From: Amycolatopsis sp. GM8
Lineage (GTDB): Bacteria > Actinomycetota > Actinomycetes > Mycobacteriales > Pseudonocardiaceae
Direction: 5' to 3'
Assembly (NCBI RefSeq): GCF_021653975.1
Contig: NZ_JAJKFK010000007.1
Coordinates: 1-64,000 of the forward strand
Length of the DNA: 64,000 nucleotides
The first letter of the stretch is position 1, and every line of letters starts with the position of its first letter. The notes below the pieces were generated by a model. The model had not been told where the DNA came from. It worked only from the letters and a program-made list of their open reading frames with translations, and searched no databases. This document shows positions 43,966 through 54,447 of the stretch, one piece after another. The position numbers and the translations under genes are program-made.

Positions 43966-44156
43966 GGTAGTGACCGCGCTCACGGCCGGTGCCACTCCGA
44001 TCACGGATCGGCCACAGCCCTACACCAGGTGCGCGTCAACCCCGCGCGGTCACTCGCCGTCGCGCGCGAGGACCGCCAGAGTGGACGAGTCCCGGCAGAA
44101 GTGCCTACCCCGAACGGCCCAGCCGGAACCTTGTGACGAGCAAAGGAAGAGCCGCT

Positions 44157-44699
44157 GTGCGCACCCCGAGGCACGCTCTGATCGCGGCTGCCCTCATCGG
44201 GCTGGCCGCGTGTGGCGCGCCCGTACCGTCGGGCACCGCCGCCCGGGATGACCTGGGCAATAGCGTCGGCAGCCCGGCGCTGCAGGCCGCGCCGGCGCCC
44301 GCGCAGCAGATCGTCGACTTCGGCGGGCAGTACCGGTTCGACGACGGGCTCACGATCACCGTGTCCACCCCGAAGTCCTTCCGCCCCAGCACGAACGCCT
44401 ATCCGCACAGTGACCGCGCGGTCGCCTTCGAGATCGCGATCGCCAACGGCGGGTCACAGCCGTACCGCCTGTCCGGCCTGTCCGTCTCCGCGACGGTCGG
44501 CGGTTCCTCGGCGAAGCAGGTCGTCGATCCGACGCAGGGCTACAGCGGCATCGTCGACGCGGGCAAGGACCTGCCTACGGGGCGTGATGTGCGGGTGACG
44601 GTCGCGTTCGCGGTCGCCGAGCAGCCGGCCGAGATGCGCATGTCACTGCGGCCCACCGCGACCAGTTCCGTCGTCGCCGTTTACTGTGGTTCGGCCTGA
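44157..44699 (+). CDS. Putative lipoprotein with DUF4352-like domain
   Basis: 180 aa. The signal HALIAAALIGLAAC ends in a lipobox with C19 as the lipid-attachment residue. The mature part has an immunoglobulin-like beta pattern (LTITVSTPKSF, AVAFEIAIANGGSQPYRLS, VRVTVAFAVAEQPAEMRMSL), as in DUF4352 lipoproteins. Start GTG 44157 behind AAAGGAAGAG. Located on the outer face of the membrane; ligand unknown. Confidence 0.8.
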   Translation: MRTPRHALIAAALIGLAACGAPVPSGTAARDDLGNSVGSPALQAAPAPAQQIVDFGGQYRFDDGLTITVSTPKSFRPSTNAYPHSDRAVAFEIAIANGGSQPYRLSGLSVSATVGGSSAKQVVDPTQGYSGIVDAGKDLPTGRDVRVTVAFAVAEQPAEMRMSLRPTATSSVVAVYCGSA

Positions 44700-44717
44700 C
44701 CGGCTACTCTCGCTTGC

Positions 44718-45188
44718 ATGCAGCGTTTGGCCACCGGTGACCCGGCTCCCGATTTCACCCTGACCGACAGCGAAGGCAACAAGGTCTCGCTGTCCGATTA
44801 CCGTGGGCAACGGGTTGTCGTGTACTTCTACCCCGCGGCCGGCACGCCCGGCTGCACCAAACAGGCGTGCGACTTCCGGGACAACCTGGCAGAGTTGAAT
44901 GATGCCGGTTACCAGGTGCTCGGCATCTCGCCGGACAAGCCGGAAAAGCTGGCGAAGTTCGTCGCCGCGCAGAACCTGACGTTCCCGCTACTCTCGGATC
45001 CGGAAAAGACCGTGCTCAACGAGTGGAGCGCGTTCGGCGAGAAGAAGAACTACGGCCGCGTCATCCAGGGCGTCATCCGGTCCACGTTCGTCGTCGACCC
45101 CGAGGGCAAGATCGAGAAGGCGCTGTACAACGTCCGCGCCACCGGCCACGTAGCCAAACTGCTCAAGGACCTCTCGATCACCAGCTGA
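44718..45188 (+). CDS. bcp: Thiol peroxidase, Bcp/PrxQ family
   Basis: 156 aa. It reduces organic and hydrogen peroxides with electrons from thioredoxin. Peroxidatic C46 in AGTPGCTKQACDF is followed by resolving C51, the PrxQ alpha-2 type. FYPAAGTPG and LSDPEKTVLNEWSAFGEKKNYG are typical. It lies 18 bp after the lipoprotein gene and is followed by a 551-bp repeat-rich gap. Confidence 0.95.
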   Translation: MQRLATGDPAPDFTLTDSEGNKVSLSDYRGQRVVVYFYPAAGTPGCTKQACDFRDNLAELNDAGYQVLGISPDKPEKLAKFVAAQNLTFPLLSDPEKTVLNEWSAFGEKKNYGRVIQGVIRSTFVVDPEGKIEKALYNVRATGHVAKLLKDLSITS

Positions 45189-45197
45189 CCACAGGCC

Positions 45198-45330
45198 GTG
45201 TTTGCCCGCCACGTCGGTGAGTTTGCTCCCCGCGTCGATGGCTTGGCGTCGCACGCGGCCAACACGCCAGCGCGGCCAGCCAACACGCCAGCGCAAGCGG
45301 CCAACACGCCGGCCGCACCCGGCAACAAAC
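45198..45330. repeat. Class II 21-bp repeats with inverted copies
   Basis: Two units in inverted polarity (GTTTGCCCGCCACG, GTTTGCTCCC) come first, then degenerate forward units with GGCCAACACGCC cores. It begins 9 bp after the bcp stop. The inverted pair could act as a terminator for bcp. Confidence 0.7.
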
Positions 45331-45346
45331 CCAAGCGCCGCCACCG

Positions 45347-45396
45347 CCCACCCCCTCCCCCATCCGCGAACACTCAAAGATCGGGGCGGGGGAGGG
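45347..45396. repeat. C-rich/G-rich arms without the four-way junction
   Basis: A C-rich arm (45347-45364) and a G-rich arm (45379-45396) are roughly complementary and enclose only about 14 nt. In the other two modules the matching arms enclose the 95-nt junction element. This copy may have lost the element or never gained it. From here to 45494 the gap holds A-rich sequence (CAAAAGATCAAAAG) and no gene. Confidence 0.5.
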
Positions 45397-45494
45397 CCTG
45401 CGCCGGGATGAGGGCGCTCCGCGCCCGGTTTCCGTGGGTCCGGCAGGGCACTTGCAGGGAGCCAAAAGCCAAAGATCAAAAGCAAAAGATCAAA

Positions 45495-45720
45495 AGATGT
45501 CCTCGCCGGACGGGCTGGCTCCGGGATGAGGGGGCCCAGGGGATCTCACCTTGGGTGGGTGGTCGAGTTGGGTGGTCATCCCGTCGCCTGCGGTTTTCGA
45601 ATATCACTTTTCGCCAGAGCCGCAAGCTTTGTGTTCTCGGCCGCAAGCCGGGTACGGATGTTGCGGCCCTGACGAAAAGTGATCGTGCCGGTTTCAGGCG
45701 ACGGGATGACCACCCAACTC
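45495..45720 (-). repeat. 226-bp intergenic element with 156-bp inverted repeat, copy 2
   Basis: Same length and structure as the copies at 16368 and 50933. The 156-bp inverted repeat is 45565-45720 with perfect 26-nt outer arms (45565-45590, 45695-45720). The inner ATCACTTTTC/GAAAAGTGAT stem is kept. The first 70 bp shows most of the differences from the other copies. It ends 19 bp from the rdgB stop. Confidence 0.85.
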
Positions 45721-45739
45721 ACACACGGTGCGGCTTTCC

Positions 45740-46339
45740 CTAAAGCTCCCGCAGGTGCGGCAACAATGCCCTCAAGGCGCGGCCTCGATGCGATACCTCG
45801 TCCTTTTCCGCGGGGTCCAGTTCCGCCGAAGTACGGACCTCTCCCTCTGGGACGAAGATCGGATCGTAGCCGAAACCGTTGGTGCCACGGGGTTTCCGTG
45901 CGAGGGAACCACGCCACTCGCCCCGGACGACGGATTCCTCGCCGCCTGGGACGACCAGTGCGGCCGCGCAGACGAAGGCCGCGCCCATGCGCTCGTCCGG
46001 GGTGTCGGAGGTCTGCGCCAGCACCAGTTCCAGGTTCGCCCGGTCATCACCGTGCCGGCCCGCCCATCGGGCGGACAGGACGCCGGGCATGCCGTTCAGG
46101 GCGTCCACCGCGATACCGGAATCGTCGGCGACAGAAGGCAATCCGGTGGCGGCAGCCGCGTCGCGGGCTTTCGCCAGGGCGTTCGCTTCGAAGGTCGCGC
46201 CCGTCTCCGGCGCCTCCTCGAATTCCTCGACGTCACTGAGCCCGAGCACCTCGATGCTCGAAATCCCTTGTGCGTCAAGGATTCTGCGCAGCTCTTCCAG
46301 CTTTTTCGCGTTGCGGGTCGCCAGTAGTACGCGCGTCAC
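45740..46339 (-). CDS. rdgB: XTP/dITP pyrophosphatase (RdgB/HAM1)
   Basis: 199 aa. It removes dITP, XTP and other non-standard purine triphosphates. [17 protein letters not shown] at the start, the [21 protein letters not shown] helix, [14 protein letters not shown] with the catalytic Asp pair and [12 protein letters not shown] are all in place. Start GTG 46339 overlaps the rph stop (GTGA). M. tuberculosis has the same rph-rdgB pair (Rv1340-Rv1341). Confidence 0.96.
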   Translation of the reverse strand: MTRVLLATRNAKKLEELRRILDAQGISSIEVLGLSDVEEFEEAPETGATFEANALAKARDAAAATGLPSVADDSGIAVDALNGMPGVLSARWAGRHGDDRANLELVLAQTSDTPDERMGAAFVCAAALVVPGGEESVVRGEWRGSLARKPRGTNGFGYDPIFVPEGEVRTSAELDPAEKDEVSHRGRALRALLPHLREL

Positions 46340-47115
46340 TTCGAGCTCTTCGATTTCTTGCCGGCGCGGGGCTCGGGCAACTCGCCGGGGTAGGGCAGGT
46401 CGAGCGCCGCCGTCTGCTTGCGGGTCAACTCGGCGCAGCCGGCCTGCGCGAGGTCCAGCATCTTGTCCAAAGTGGACCGCGTGAAGGTGGCACCCTCTCC
46501 GGTGCCCTGCACCTCGATGAGCGTGCCGGCGTCGGTCGCCACCACGTTCAGGTCCACCTCGGCGCGCGAGTCCTCCTCGTACGGCAGGTCCAGCCGCACC
46601 CGGCCGTCGACCACGCCGACGCTGATCGCGGACACCATCGCCGAGAGCGGCTTCGGGTCGGCGAGCCGGCCGGCCGCACCGAGCCAGGTGACGGCGTCGT
46701 GCAGCGCGACATAACCACCGGTGATCGCCGCCGTGCGGGTGCCGCCGTCGGCCTGGATGACATCGCAGTCGAGCTGGATCGTGTTCTCGCCCAGCGCGGA
46801 CAGGTCGATGCACGCCCGCAGCGAGCGGCCGATCAGCCGGCTGATCTCGTGCGTACGCCCGCCGATCCGGCCCTTGACCGACTCGCGGTCGCTGCGGTCG
46901 TGGGTGGCCGAGGGCAGCATCGCATACTCCGCCGTGACCCAGCCCAGCCCCGACCCGGTCCGCCACCGCGGCACGCCTTCGGTCACGCTCGCGGCGCACA
47001 GCACCCGGGTCTTGCCGAACTCGATCAGCACCGACCCGGCCGGCCAGTCCTGGAACCCCCGCGTGATCGTCACTTCGCGGAGCTCGTCGTCGTTCCTACC
47101 GTCTTTTCGTGCCAC
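46336..47115 (-). CDS. rph: Ribonuclease PH
   Basis: 259 aa. A phosphorolytic 3'-5' exoribonuclease that trims tRNA precursors. [18 protein letters not shown], the arginine-rich [37 protein letters not shown] and the active-site region near [18 protein letters not shown] are typical. The basic C-terminal tail AGKKSKSSK is extra. GTG 47115 lies 6 nt after a TAACCT box (47127-47122, minus strand), so the rph-rdgB mRNA is probably leaderless. Confidence 0.97.
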   Translation of the reverse strand: MARKDGRNDDELREVTITRGFQDWPAGSVLIEFGKTRVLCAASVTEGVPRWRTGSGLGWVTAEYAMLPSATHDRSDRESVKGRIGGRTHEISRLIGRSLRACIDLSALGENTIQLDCDVIQADGGTRTAAITGGYVALHDAVTWLGAAGRLADPKPLSAMVSAISVGVVDGRVRLDLPYEEDSRAEVDLNVVATDAGTLIEVQGTGEGATFTRSTLDKMLDLAQAGCAELTRKQTAALDLPYPGELPEPRAGKKSKSSK

Positions 47116-47216
47116 GCGTGGAGGTTATTCCGCGACCCTGAGCGCCTCGATCAGGGGTTACCTTGTACCGCTCGTGAACGTCTTTCATGGGTAGCGACTC
47201 GAGACGGGGGCCAGAG

Positions 47217-48350
47217 ATGAACACCGCGGTGATCGCCGGTGCCGGGATCGGCGGACTGTCCGCCGCGATCGCCCTGCGCAAGGCCGGCTGGCGGGTGCGA
47301 GTGCTGGAGCGGGCACCGGTTCCCGGGGAGGTCGGGGCCGGGATCTCGCTGTGGCCGAACGCGGCGCGGGCATTGGCGGAGCTGGGCGCCGGTCAGCTCC
47401 TCGACCACGGAACGGTGCAGGACGGCATGGGCCTGCGCGCGCCCGGCGGGCGATGGTTGTTCCGCTCGTCCGCGGCGACGGGGGTGTCGCTCGTGCACCG
47501 GGCCGAGCTGCACAGGCAGTTGCGGGACCTGCTGCCGGCTGAAGTCGTGGTGCCCGGCGCGACGGTCGTGGACGTGGTGCAGGACGCCCGTTCGGCGACG
47601 GCCCGCTACCTGGTCGATGGCAGCGAGCACGCGCTGACGGCGGACGTCGTGATCGGGGCGGACGGCCTGCGCAGCCGGACCCGCGAGGCGCAGTGGCCCG
47701 CCGCACCGTCGCCGCGCTATACCGGGTTCACCGCGTGGCGCGGGGTCACCGACGAGCCCTTCGCGCTGACCGAGCTGTCGGAAACGTGGGGCCGGGGCGC
47801 GGATTTCGGGTTGACCCAGCTCGCGGACGGCCGCGTGTACTGGTTCGGCACGAGCAACGCCCCGGAGGGCGCCCCATCCGGCGACAACCACGCGGAAGTG
47901 CTGACCCGCTTTGGTCACTGGCACGACCCGATCGGCGCGGTGATCCGGGCGACGGCACCGGATTCGGTGCTGCGTCACGACGTTTACCAGCAACCGCGGC
48001 CACTTCCGCGGTTCGCCAACGACCGGGTCGCGCTGCTCGGCGATGCCGCGCATGCCATGACGCCGAACCTGGGGCAAGGAGCATGCCTGGCCTTGGAGGA
48101 CGCCGTGGTCCTCGGCGCGGAACTCGCCGGCGCGGACGACGTCACCCTTGCGCTGCAACGGTATGACGCCGCCCGGCGGCCCCGGACACAGCGGCTGTCC
48201 GCGTTGTCGGACCGGATGGCACGGTTGGTCCAGGCGGAGAACCCGGTCGTGGTCGCGCTTCGCTCGGCGTTGGTGGCCGCGATCCCCGCCCGGCTGGGCG
48301 CGGCCAACCTCACCCGCAACGCACGGTGGACCGCCCCTCAGATTTCGTAG
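47217..48350 (+). CDS. FAD-dependent monooxygenase (PHBH/UbiH family)
   Basis: 377 aa. FAD loop GAGIGG at 8-13, the DG motif VVIGADGLRSRTR in the centre and the GD motif LLGDAAHAMTPNLGQGA near residue 280 define a class A flavin monooxygenase. Substrate unknown (aromatic or polyketide ring hydroxylation is usual). It lies between rph and the MBL gene, which are adjacent in M. tuberculosis, and points the other way, so it looks inserted. The 3' end overlaps the MBL gene by 13 bp. Confidence 0.9.
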   Translation: MNTAVIAGAGIGGLSAAIALRKAGWRVRVLERAPVPGEVGAGISLWPNAARALAELGAGQLLDHGTVQDGMGLRAPGGRWLFRSSAATGVSLVHRAELHRQLRDLLPAEVVVPGATVVDVVQDARSATARYLVDGSEHALTADVVIGADGLRSRTREAQWPAAPSPRYTGFTAWRGVTDEPFALTELSETWGRGADFGLTQLADGRVYWFGTSNAPEGAPSGDNHAEVLTRFGHWHDPIGAVIRATAPDSVLRHDVYQQPRPLPRFANDRVALLGDAAHAMTPNLGQGACLALEDAVVLGAELAGADDVTLALQRYDAARRPRTQRLSALSDRMARLVQAENPVVVALRSALVAAIPARLGAANLTRNARWTAPQIS

Positions 48351-49111
48351 GTCGCACCCTGCTCGACCAGGCGCGCGCCGGGGAACTCGGCCATGGCCTC
48401 GTCGAGGATCGCGACCCGGTCGGTCCACGGCGCCACGTGCGTCAGCAGCACCCGGCCCACGTCACCCCGGCGGGCGAGCGTCCCGGCCTGCTTCCCGGAC
48501 AGGTGCACCCCGGCCGGCCGCTCGGGCGCGTCGGTCCAGGTCGCCTCGGCAAGCAGCACGTCGGCGCCGCGGGCGAGCTCGTCGAGGCTGTCGCACGGGC
48601 CGGTGTCCCCCGTGTACGCGAGCGTCCGGCCGCCGTGGCTGATGCGCACGCCGAACGCTTCGGTCGGATGGTCCACCAGGATCGCCTGCACCTCGAACGG
48701 GCCGATCCGGGTCGGGCCGTTCAGCACATGGAAGGCGAAGACGTCCGAGAGATCCGTCTCGGCGAGCTCGGCGTCGTTGGGCGCATACGCTTTCGCCAGC
48801 CGCTCCGGCGCGTTCTTCGGCGCGTACACTGGCAGCTTGTGCTCGGACACGTCGAACGGCGGGTTCGGGTGGTAGCGGCGCCACACGGTCAGCGCACCGA
48901 AATCAGAGCAGTGATCCGGGTGCAGGTGCGAGAGCACGAGGGCTCCGAGGTCGAAGGGGTCGTGCCGGTGCTGCAGTTCGGCAAGCGTGCCGTTGCCGAG
49001 GTCGAGGCCCAGCAGGAAACCCTCGGCCTCGACGAGGTAGCCGGACGCGGCCTTGCCGGGCCCAGGAACGCTGCCGGAGCAGCCGAGAATCGTCAGTCGC
49101 ACGTCCGACAC
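48338..49111 (-). CDS. MBL-fold phosphodiesterase, Rv1339-like
   Basis: 257 aa metallo-beta-lactamase fold. Metal ligands are in HLHPDH at 62-67, in LAYTGDTGPCDSL (second-site Asp) and in the late LLTHVAPWT. The M. tuberculosis orthologue by order, Rv1339, is reported to hydrolyse cyclic nucleotides (from memory). It lies 9 bp after murI on the same strand, so it ends the rhomboid-murI-MBL operon. Confidence 0.88.
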   Translation of the reverse strand: MSDVRLTILGCSGSVPGPGKAASGYLVEAEGFLLGLDLGNGTLAELQHRHDPFDLGALVLSHLHPDHCSDFGALTVWRRYHPNPPFDVSEHKLPVYAPKNAPERLAKAYAPNDAELAETDLSDVFAFHVLNGPTRIGPFEVQAILVDHPTEAFGVRISHGGRTLAYTGDTGPCDSLDELARGADVLLAEATWTDAPERPAGVHLSGKQAGTLARRGDVGRVLLTHVAPWTDRVAILDEAMAEFPGARLVEQGATYEI

Positions 49112-49120
49112 GATGCCACG

Positions 49121-49921
49121 TCAGCGCGTTGCCGGCGAAAGGACGCCGGGCGCGAACCCCATGAACCGCTGTGCCAGCCGGGCGAACGGCTCGGGCGAAC
49201 CGGTCGCGATGAACTCGTGCCGGGGCTCGCCGTCGCGCTCCGCGAGCAGGTCCTGTTCGGTCAGCACCCGGACGAGGTCCTTGGCGGTTTCCTCCGCGCT
49301 GGACACGAGGGTCACGTCGGGCCCCATGACGATCTGGAGCACGCCGGTGAGCAGCGGATAATGGGTGCAGCCGAGCACGAGGGTGTCGACTTCCGCGCGT
49401 AGCAACGGTTCCAGATACCCCTGGGCCAGACCGAGGATCTGCCGCCCGGACGTGATGCCGCGCTCCACGAAGTCGACGAAGCGCGGGCAGGCGATACTGC
49501 TGATGGTCACGTCGCGCGCCGCCGCGAACGCGTCGTCGTACGCTCGGGACCGGACTGTGCCTTCGGTGCCGATCACGCCGATGCGCCCGGTGTGGGTCGC
49601 CGCGACCGCGCGCCGGACGGCGGGGAGCACTACCTCGATCACCGGAACGTCGTACCGTTCGCGTGCGTCGCGCAGGCAGGCGGCGGACGCCGTGTTGCAG
49701 GCGATCACCAGCGCCTTGACCCCGCCGTCGACCATCTCGTCCATCGCCGCCAGCGCCAGCTCCCGCGCCCGCGCGATGGGGAGCGGGCCGTACGGGTTGT
49801 GCGCGGTGTCGCCGACGTAGCGAAGCTGCTCGTGCGGAAGCTGTTCGAGGATCGCGCGGGCGACGGTCAACCCACCAACGCCGGAATCGAACACGCCGAT
49901 CGGAGAGCGACCATTGATCAC
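49121..49921 (-). CDS. murI: Glutamate racemase
   Basis: 266 aa. It makes D-glutamate for peptidoglycan. The N-terminal [10 protein letters not shown] at 11-20 and the two catalytic cysteines, C75 in IACNTASA and a second in LGCTHYPLL, are present. GTG start at 49921 overlaps the rhomboid stop (GTGA). Expected to be essential, which matters because direct repeats flank this block. Confidence 0.96.
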   Translation of the reverse strand: MINGRSPIGVFDSGVGGLTVARAILEQLPHEQLRYVGDTAHNPYGPLPIARARELALAAMDEMVDGGVKALVIACNTASAACLRDARERYDVPVIEVVLPAVRRAVAATHTGRIGVIGTEGTVRSRAYDDAFAAARDVTISSIACPRFVDFVERGITSGRQILGLAQGYLEPLLRAEVDTLVLGCTHYPLLTGVLQIVMGPDVTLVSSAEETAKDLVRVLTEQDLLAERDGEPRHEFIATGSPEPFARLAQRFMGFAPGVLSPATR

Positions 49922-50550
49922 ACCTCGACGGTACCGGAGGCCTTCTTCGCCTTCGCCCGGTCGGCCCTGGCCGCGAGCCAGGCCGCGATGACCCCGCCGA
50001 GCGCGCCGAACACGTGCGCCTGCCAGGAGATGCCCGGGTTGCCGGGCAGGAGGCCCCACAGCGTCCCGCCCCAGATCAGCAACAGGACCGCGGCGATGAC
50101 CAGTTGTCCGAATGACTTGTTGAAGATCCCGCGGACCAGCAGATACGCGAGCCACCCGAACGCGAGGCCCGATGCGCCGATCGTCGACGTGCCACTGTCA
50201 CCGGTGAGCCATACGCCGAGGCCGCTGACCACCCAGATCAGTGCGGTGACGGCGATCCATCGGGTGAGGCCGGACGCCATCGCGAGGAAACCGAAGACCA
50301 GGATCGGGATCGTGTTGCTGAACAGGTGCGTCCAGCTACCGTGCAAGACGGGCGCCCACACTATGCCGTCGAGCCCGGACAGCGTTCTCGGGACGACTCC
50401 CTCACCGTCGAGGCGGTGATGCAACCCGGTGTCGACGAGCTCGATCAGGTACAACAGGGCGGTGAACGCGAGCACCACGATGCCCGCGGACTTGTACTTC
50501 ACCGGCAGAATCCGCTTGGCGGGGTCCGCGGGCGCAGGCAGCGTGCTCAT
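49918..50550 (-). CDS. Rhomboid family intramembrane serine protease
   Basis: 210 aa with six predicted helices. The catalytic serine is in GASGLAFG and the histidine in [12 protein letters not shown]; the [14 protein letters not shown] loop matches rhomboid helix 2. The start is ATG 50550, since GGAGGG (50552-50557) stands just before it and overlaps a possible GTG at 50559. It heads the rhomboid-murI-MBL operon. Orthologue of Rv1337 by order. Confidence 0.9.
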   Translation of the reverse strand: MSTLPAPADPAKRILPVKYKSAGIVVLAFTALLYLIELVDTGLHHRLDGEGVVPRTLSGLDGIVWAPVLHGSWTHLFSNTIPILVFGFLAMASGLTRWIAVTALIWVVSGLGVWLTGDSGTSTIGASGLAFGWLAYLLVRGIFNKSFGQLVIAAVLLLIWGGTLWGLLPGNPGISWQAHVFGALGGVIAAWLAARADRAKAKKASGTVEV

Positions 50551-50643
50551 GCCCTCCACGGTACTGACCTGGGAAGACCGCGACCTCGGGTGAAAACCCT
50601 GAAATCAGATGCTGCGCGCTCGTCGTTGCCACACGTCGCCGCG

Positions 50644-50687
50644 CAGCGGGCAAACTCACCGACACAGCGAGCAAACACGCCCGCACC
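50644..50687 (+). repeat. Class II 21-bp repeats, two units
   Basis: Two units (cores GGGCAAACTCACC and GAGCAAACACGCC) stand about 95 bp upstream of the rhomboid start, at the left end of the third composite module. Confidence 0.65.
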
Positions 50688-50715
50688 TGGCAACGAAACG
50701 CAACAACGAAAGCAG

Positions 50716-50739
50716 CCCACCCACACCTCCCCCAACCCC
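50716..50739 (-). other. C-rich tract, G-quadruplex potential on the minus strand
   Basis: Identical to the tract at 16146-16169 and in the same place relative to the junction element. Confidence 0.4.
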
Positions 50740-50753
50740 GATAGAAAGCCGCC

Positions 50754-50848
50754 CTAGCGGTTGGCACGTCGTGTCAAGGGTGACCGCGCCAGCGGTCATC
50801 GCGATAGCGACGCCGAAGGCGCCCTTGATACGACGTGCCAACCGTTAG
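50754..50848. ncRNA. 95-nt four-way-junction element, copy 2
   Basis: Same layout as copy 1: 27-bp closing stem (50754-50780 with 50822-50848) and hairpins at 50781-50798, 50799-50810 and 50811-50821. The 5' arm and the three hairpins are identical to copy 1. In the 3' arm three bases differ, and each still pairs with the unchanged 5' arm through a standard or G-U pair. Whether it is transcribed is not known. Confidence 0.55.
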
Positions 50849-50932
50849 ACGATCGGCGATCGGGGTGGGCCCGGCGGACAACATCGCGCGGAGCGCGACG
50901 CCCCTCGCGCGGAGCACGAGGGAAAGAGAAAA

Positions 50933-51158
50933 AGATGTCCTCGCCGGACGGGCAGGCTCCAGGATGACTGACCCCAAGGGATCTCACCTTGGGTGGGTGG
51001 TTGAGTTGGGTGGTCATCCCGTCGCCTGCGGTTTTCGAATATCACTTTTCCTCAGGGCCGCAAGCTTTGTGTTCTCGGCTGCGCGCCGGGCAGGAAGGTT
51101 GCGGCCCTGACGAAAAGTGATCGTTCCTGTTTCAGGCGACGGGATGACCACCCAACTC
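50933..51158 (-). repeat. 226-bp intergenic element with 156-bp inverted repeat, copy 3
   Basis: Inverted repeat 51003-51158 with perfect 26-nt outer arms (51003-51028, 51133-51158), the ATCACTTTTC/GAAAAGTGAT stem and a perfect 12-nt inner stem TCAGGGCCGCAA/TTGCGGCCCTGA. It ends 12 bp from the cysM stop. It differs from copy 1 mainly in the loop (51065-51090), and lies 5.4 kb from copy 2 in the same orientation. Confidence 0.85.
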
Positions 51159-51170
51159 GGCCCCTGGGCT

Positions 51171-52404
<1,234 letters not shown>

Positions 52405-52456
52405 GGTCGGTTACCTCCGCTTGAGTTCTGTAGGGCAGACGTCGGGAACGGTCGAG

Positions 52457-52879
52457 TTATTCCGCCTCGACTACCTCGACGGGCTCCTCGGTGATGACGC
52501 CTTCCACGATCCGGTACGAGCGAAACTCGTGCTCCTCGGGGTCCCTGGTGGAGACCAGCACGTAGTGCGCGCCCGGTTCGGAGGCGTAGGACACGTCGGT
52601 GCGCGACGGGTAGGCCTCGGTGGCGGTGTGCGAGTGGTAGATCACGACCGGTACCTCGTCGTTCGCGTCCATCTCGCGGTACAGCTTGAGCAGGTCGGCC
52701 GAGTCGAACTCGTAGAACGTGGGCGAGCGGGCCGCGTTGAGCATCGGGATGAACCGGAGCGGCCGGTCCGAGCCCTCGGGGCCCGCGATCACCCCGCACG
52801 CCTCGTCCGGATGGTCCCGGCGCGCGTGCGCGACGATCTCATCGACGAGGTCACGGTGGATCCGAAGCACGTCCGTCAT
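52457..52879 (-). CDS. mec: JAMM/MPN+ metallopeptidase Mec
   Basis: 140 aa. Zinc site: E26 in DEACG, H82 and H84 in YHSHT and D95 in PSRTD. Mec removes cysteine from the CysO-cysteine adduct made by CysM. The linked mec-cysO-cysM order matches Rv1334-Rv1336. Here it may have a second task, trimming the AR tail of CysO. There are 52 bp between it and cysO. Confidence 0.94.
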   Translation of the reverse strand: MTDVLRIHRDLVDEIVAHARRDHPDEACGVIAGPEGSDRPLRFIPMLNAARSPTFYEFDSADLLKLYREMDANDEVPVVIYHSHTATEAYPSRTDVSYASEPGAHYVLVSTRDPEEHEFRSYRIVEGVITEEPVEVVEAE

Positions 52880-52894
52880 CTTACGGGCCGGACG

Positions 52895-53893
52895 TCAGGT
52901 GTCCACAGAGTGAGACTCACCACCAGGGAACACCTCCGGCCAGACATCCCGGTACGCGGGCACGCCCGCGGTCTCCACGGCGGTGAGCAGCCCGTGCACC
53001 ATCGCCCGGGCGAAGACGCGCGCCGCGGCCGAGCACAGCGCGTCCAGCGTGACCACCCGGGCGCCCTCGTCCGACGGCAGCTCCCGCTCGCCGGTCGCGA
53101 GCGCGAAGACCGTGTCCCCGTCGAACATCGTGTGCGCGGGCCGGACGGCACGGGCCAGGCCGTCCTGCGCGGCGACCGCGAGCCGCCGGCATTCCGCCTT
53201 CGACAGGGCCGCGTCCACGGCGACCACGCCGATTGTCGTGTTCAGCATCGTCCGGTCCGGCGTGGGCTTCTCGCCGGGCCGATCCGGCCACACCACCCCG
53301 AAATCGCCGTGATCCGCCGCGAAAGGGCGGCCAGTGTCGTACGAAACCGCTTCACCGGCCGCGTTCACGACCGCGAGCGCGCCGACCGTGTAGCCGTTCA
53401 CCGCTTCGCTGGCACTGCCGACACCGCCCTTGAGCGACCCCACCGTCGCGCCCGCGCCTGCCCCGACGCAACCCTGCGCGACGGGCCCGGCGACAGCCGC
53501 TTCGCAAGCGGCGTAACCGAAAGACGCGTCCGGGCGGTTGCCCCAGTCACTGCGCGGCAGGTCGAAGATCACCGCCGCGGGCACGATCGGCACCACCTCG
53601 TGCGCCGCCACGCCGACCCGCACCCCGTGGTTACGCTCCCCCAGCCACCGCATCACACCGTCCGCCGCGGCCAGGCCGTACGCACTGCCGCCGGACAGGC
53701 AGATCGCGTTCGCCCGCTGGACCAGGTTTTCCGGCTCCAGCACATCCGTCTCGCGCGTGCCGGGCGCGCCGCCGCGCTGGTCGACCGCCCCGGTCGCGCC
53801 CTCGGGCACGAGCACCACGGTCGTGCCGGTCGCCCAGCCGTCCCCGAGCCGCTCGTAGTGCCCGACGAGCACCCCCGGCACGTCGGTGATCAC
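52895..53893 (-). CDS. P1 family (S58, DmpA-like) peptidase
   Basis: 332 aa, Ntn-hydrolase fold made by self-cleavage. Conserved pieces are [13 protein letters not shown] at the start, LSGGSAYGLAAADGVMRWL, the processing region CVGAGAGATVGSLKGGVGSAS and MLNTTIGVVAVDAALSKAE. Members are aminopeptidases or amidases; the true substrate is unknown. GTG 53893 overlaps the DUF2017 stop (GTGA). Orthologue of Rv1333 by order. Confidence 0.9.
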   Translation of the reverse strand: MITDVPGVLVGHYERLGDGWATGTTVVLVPEGATGAVDQRGGAPGTRETDVLEPENLVQRANAICLSGGSAYGLAAADGVMRWLGERNHGVRVGVAAHEVVPIVPAAVIFDLPRSDWGNRPDASFGYAACEAAVAGPVAQGCVGAGAGATVGSLKGGVGSASEAVNGYTVGALAVVNAAGEAVSYDTGRPFAADHGDFGVVWPDRPGEKPTPDRTMLNTTIGVVAVDAALSKAECRRLAVAAQDGLARAVRPAHTMFDGDTVFALATGERELPSDEGARVVTLDALCSAAARVFARAMVHGLLTAVETAGVPAYRDVWPEVFPGGESHSVDT

Positions 53894-54447
53894 GCGGTCA
53901 GCGCCTCGACCAGGCTCTCCTGCACGTAGGTGAGCCAGTGGTAGACGCCCAGATGTGGCGAGCGCGGGTCGTCCTCGGGCAGCTGCTCCGGCATGTCCTC
54001 GGTGACGTCGAGCGCGGTACCCAGCGCGAGCCGCACGTCGTTCAGCGCCGACAGCCACGCATCGGCCTGCTCGACGGTCAGCCGGACATTCCCGCCGTCG
54101 CGCGGCAATGTCTCCATGACGACCTGCGCCACCCCGACCTTCGCGTCGACCACTTCCGGCTCGTGGATCGAGCGCAGCACGCCCGCCGAGTCGAGGTCCT
54201 CTTTACTGGGGTTGTCCGGGTCGAGCTTGTGGTAGTCGGGCAGCAACCGCGAAAGCACCGGGTCGTTGGGCGACTCCGAAGGACCCGCCTTGATCCCGGT
54301 CAGCTCCGCGAGCGGATCCTGCGGGGTCTCCTCGGCGCGCGCCTGCAGCATGTCCTCGAGCTGGCTCACCAGCCCGCGCAGCACGGCCGCCTCCTGCTGT
54401 TCGAAGCCGCCCTGCAGCTGGCCGCCGCGCCGTTTCCATGCCTTCAC
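53890..54447 (-). CDS. DUF2017 family protein
   Basis: 185 aa from GTG 54447, overlapping the clpS stop. The start [32 protein letters not shown] and [21 protein letters not shown] are typical. The family always lies next to clpS in actinobacteria and has no assigned function; a link to ClpP adaptor work is only a guess. Orthologue of Rv1332 by order. Confidence 0.88.
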   Translation of the reverse strand: MKAWKRRGGQLQGGFEQQEAAVLRGLVSQLEDMLQARAEETPQDPLAELTGIKAGPSESPNDPVLSRLLPDYHKLDPDNPSKEDLDSAGVLRSIHEPEVVDAKVGVAQVVMETLPRDGGNVRLTVEQADAWLSALNDVRLALGTALDVTEDMPEQLPEDDPRSPHLGVYHWLTYVQESLVEALTA

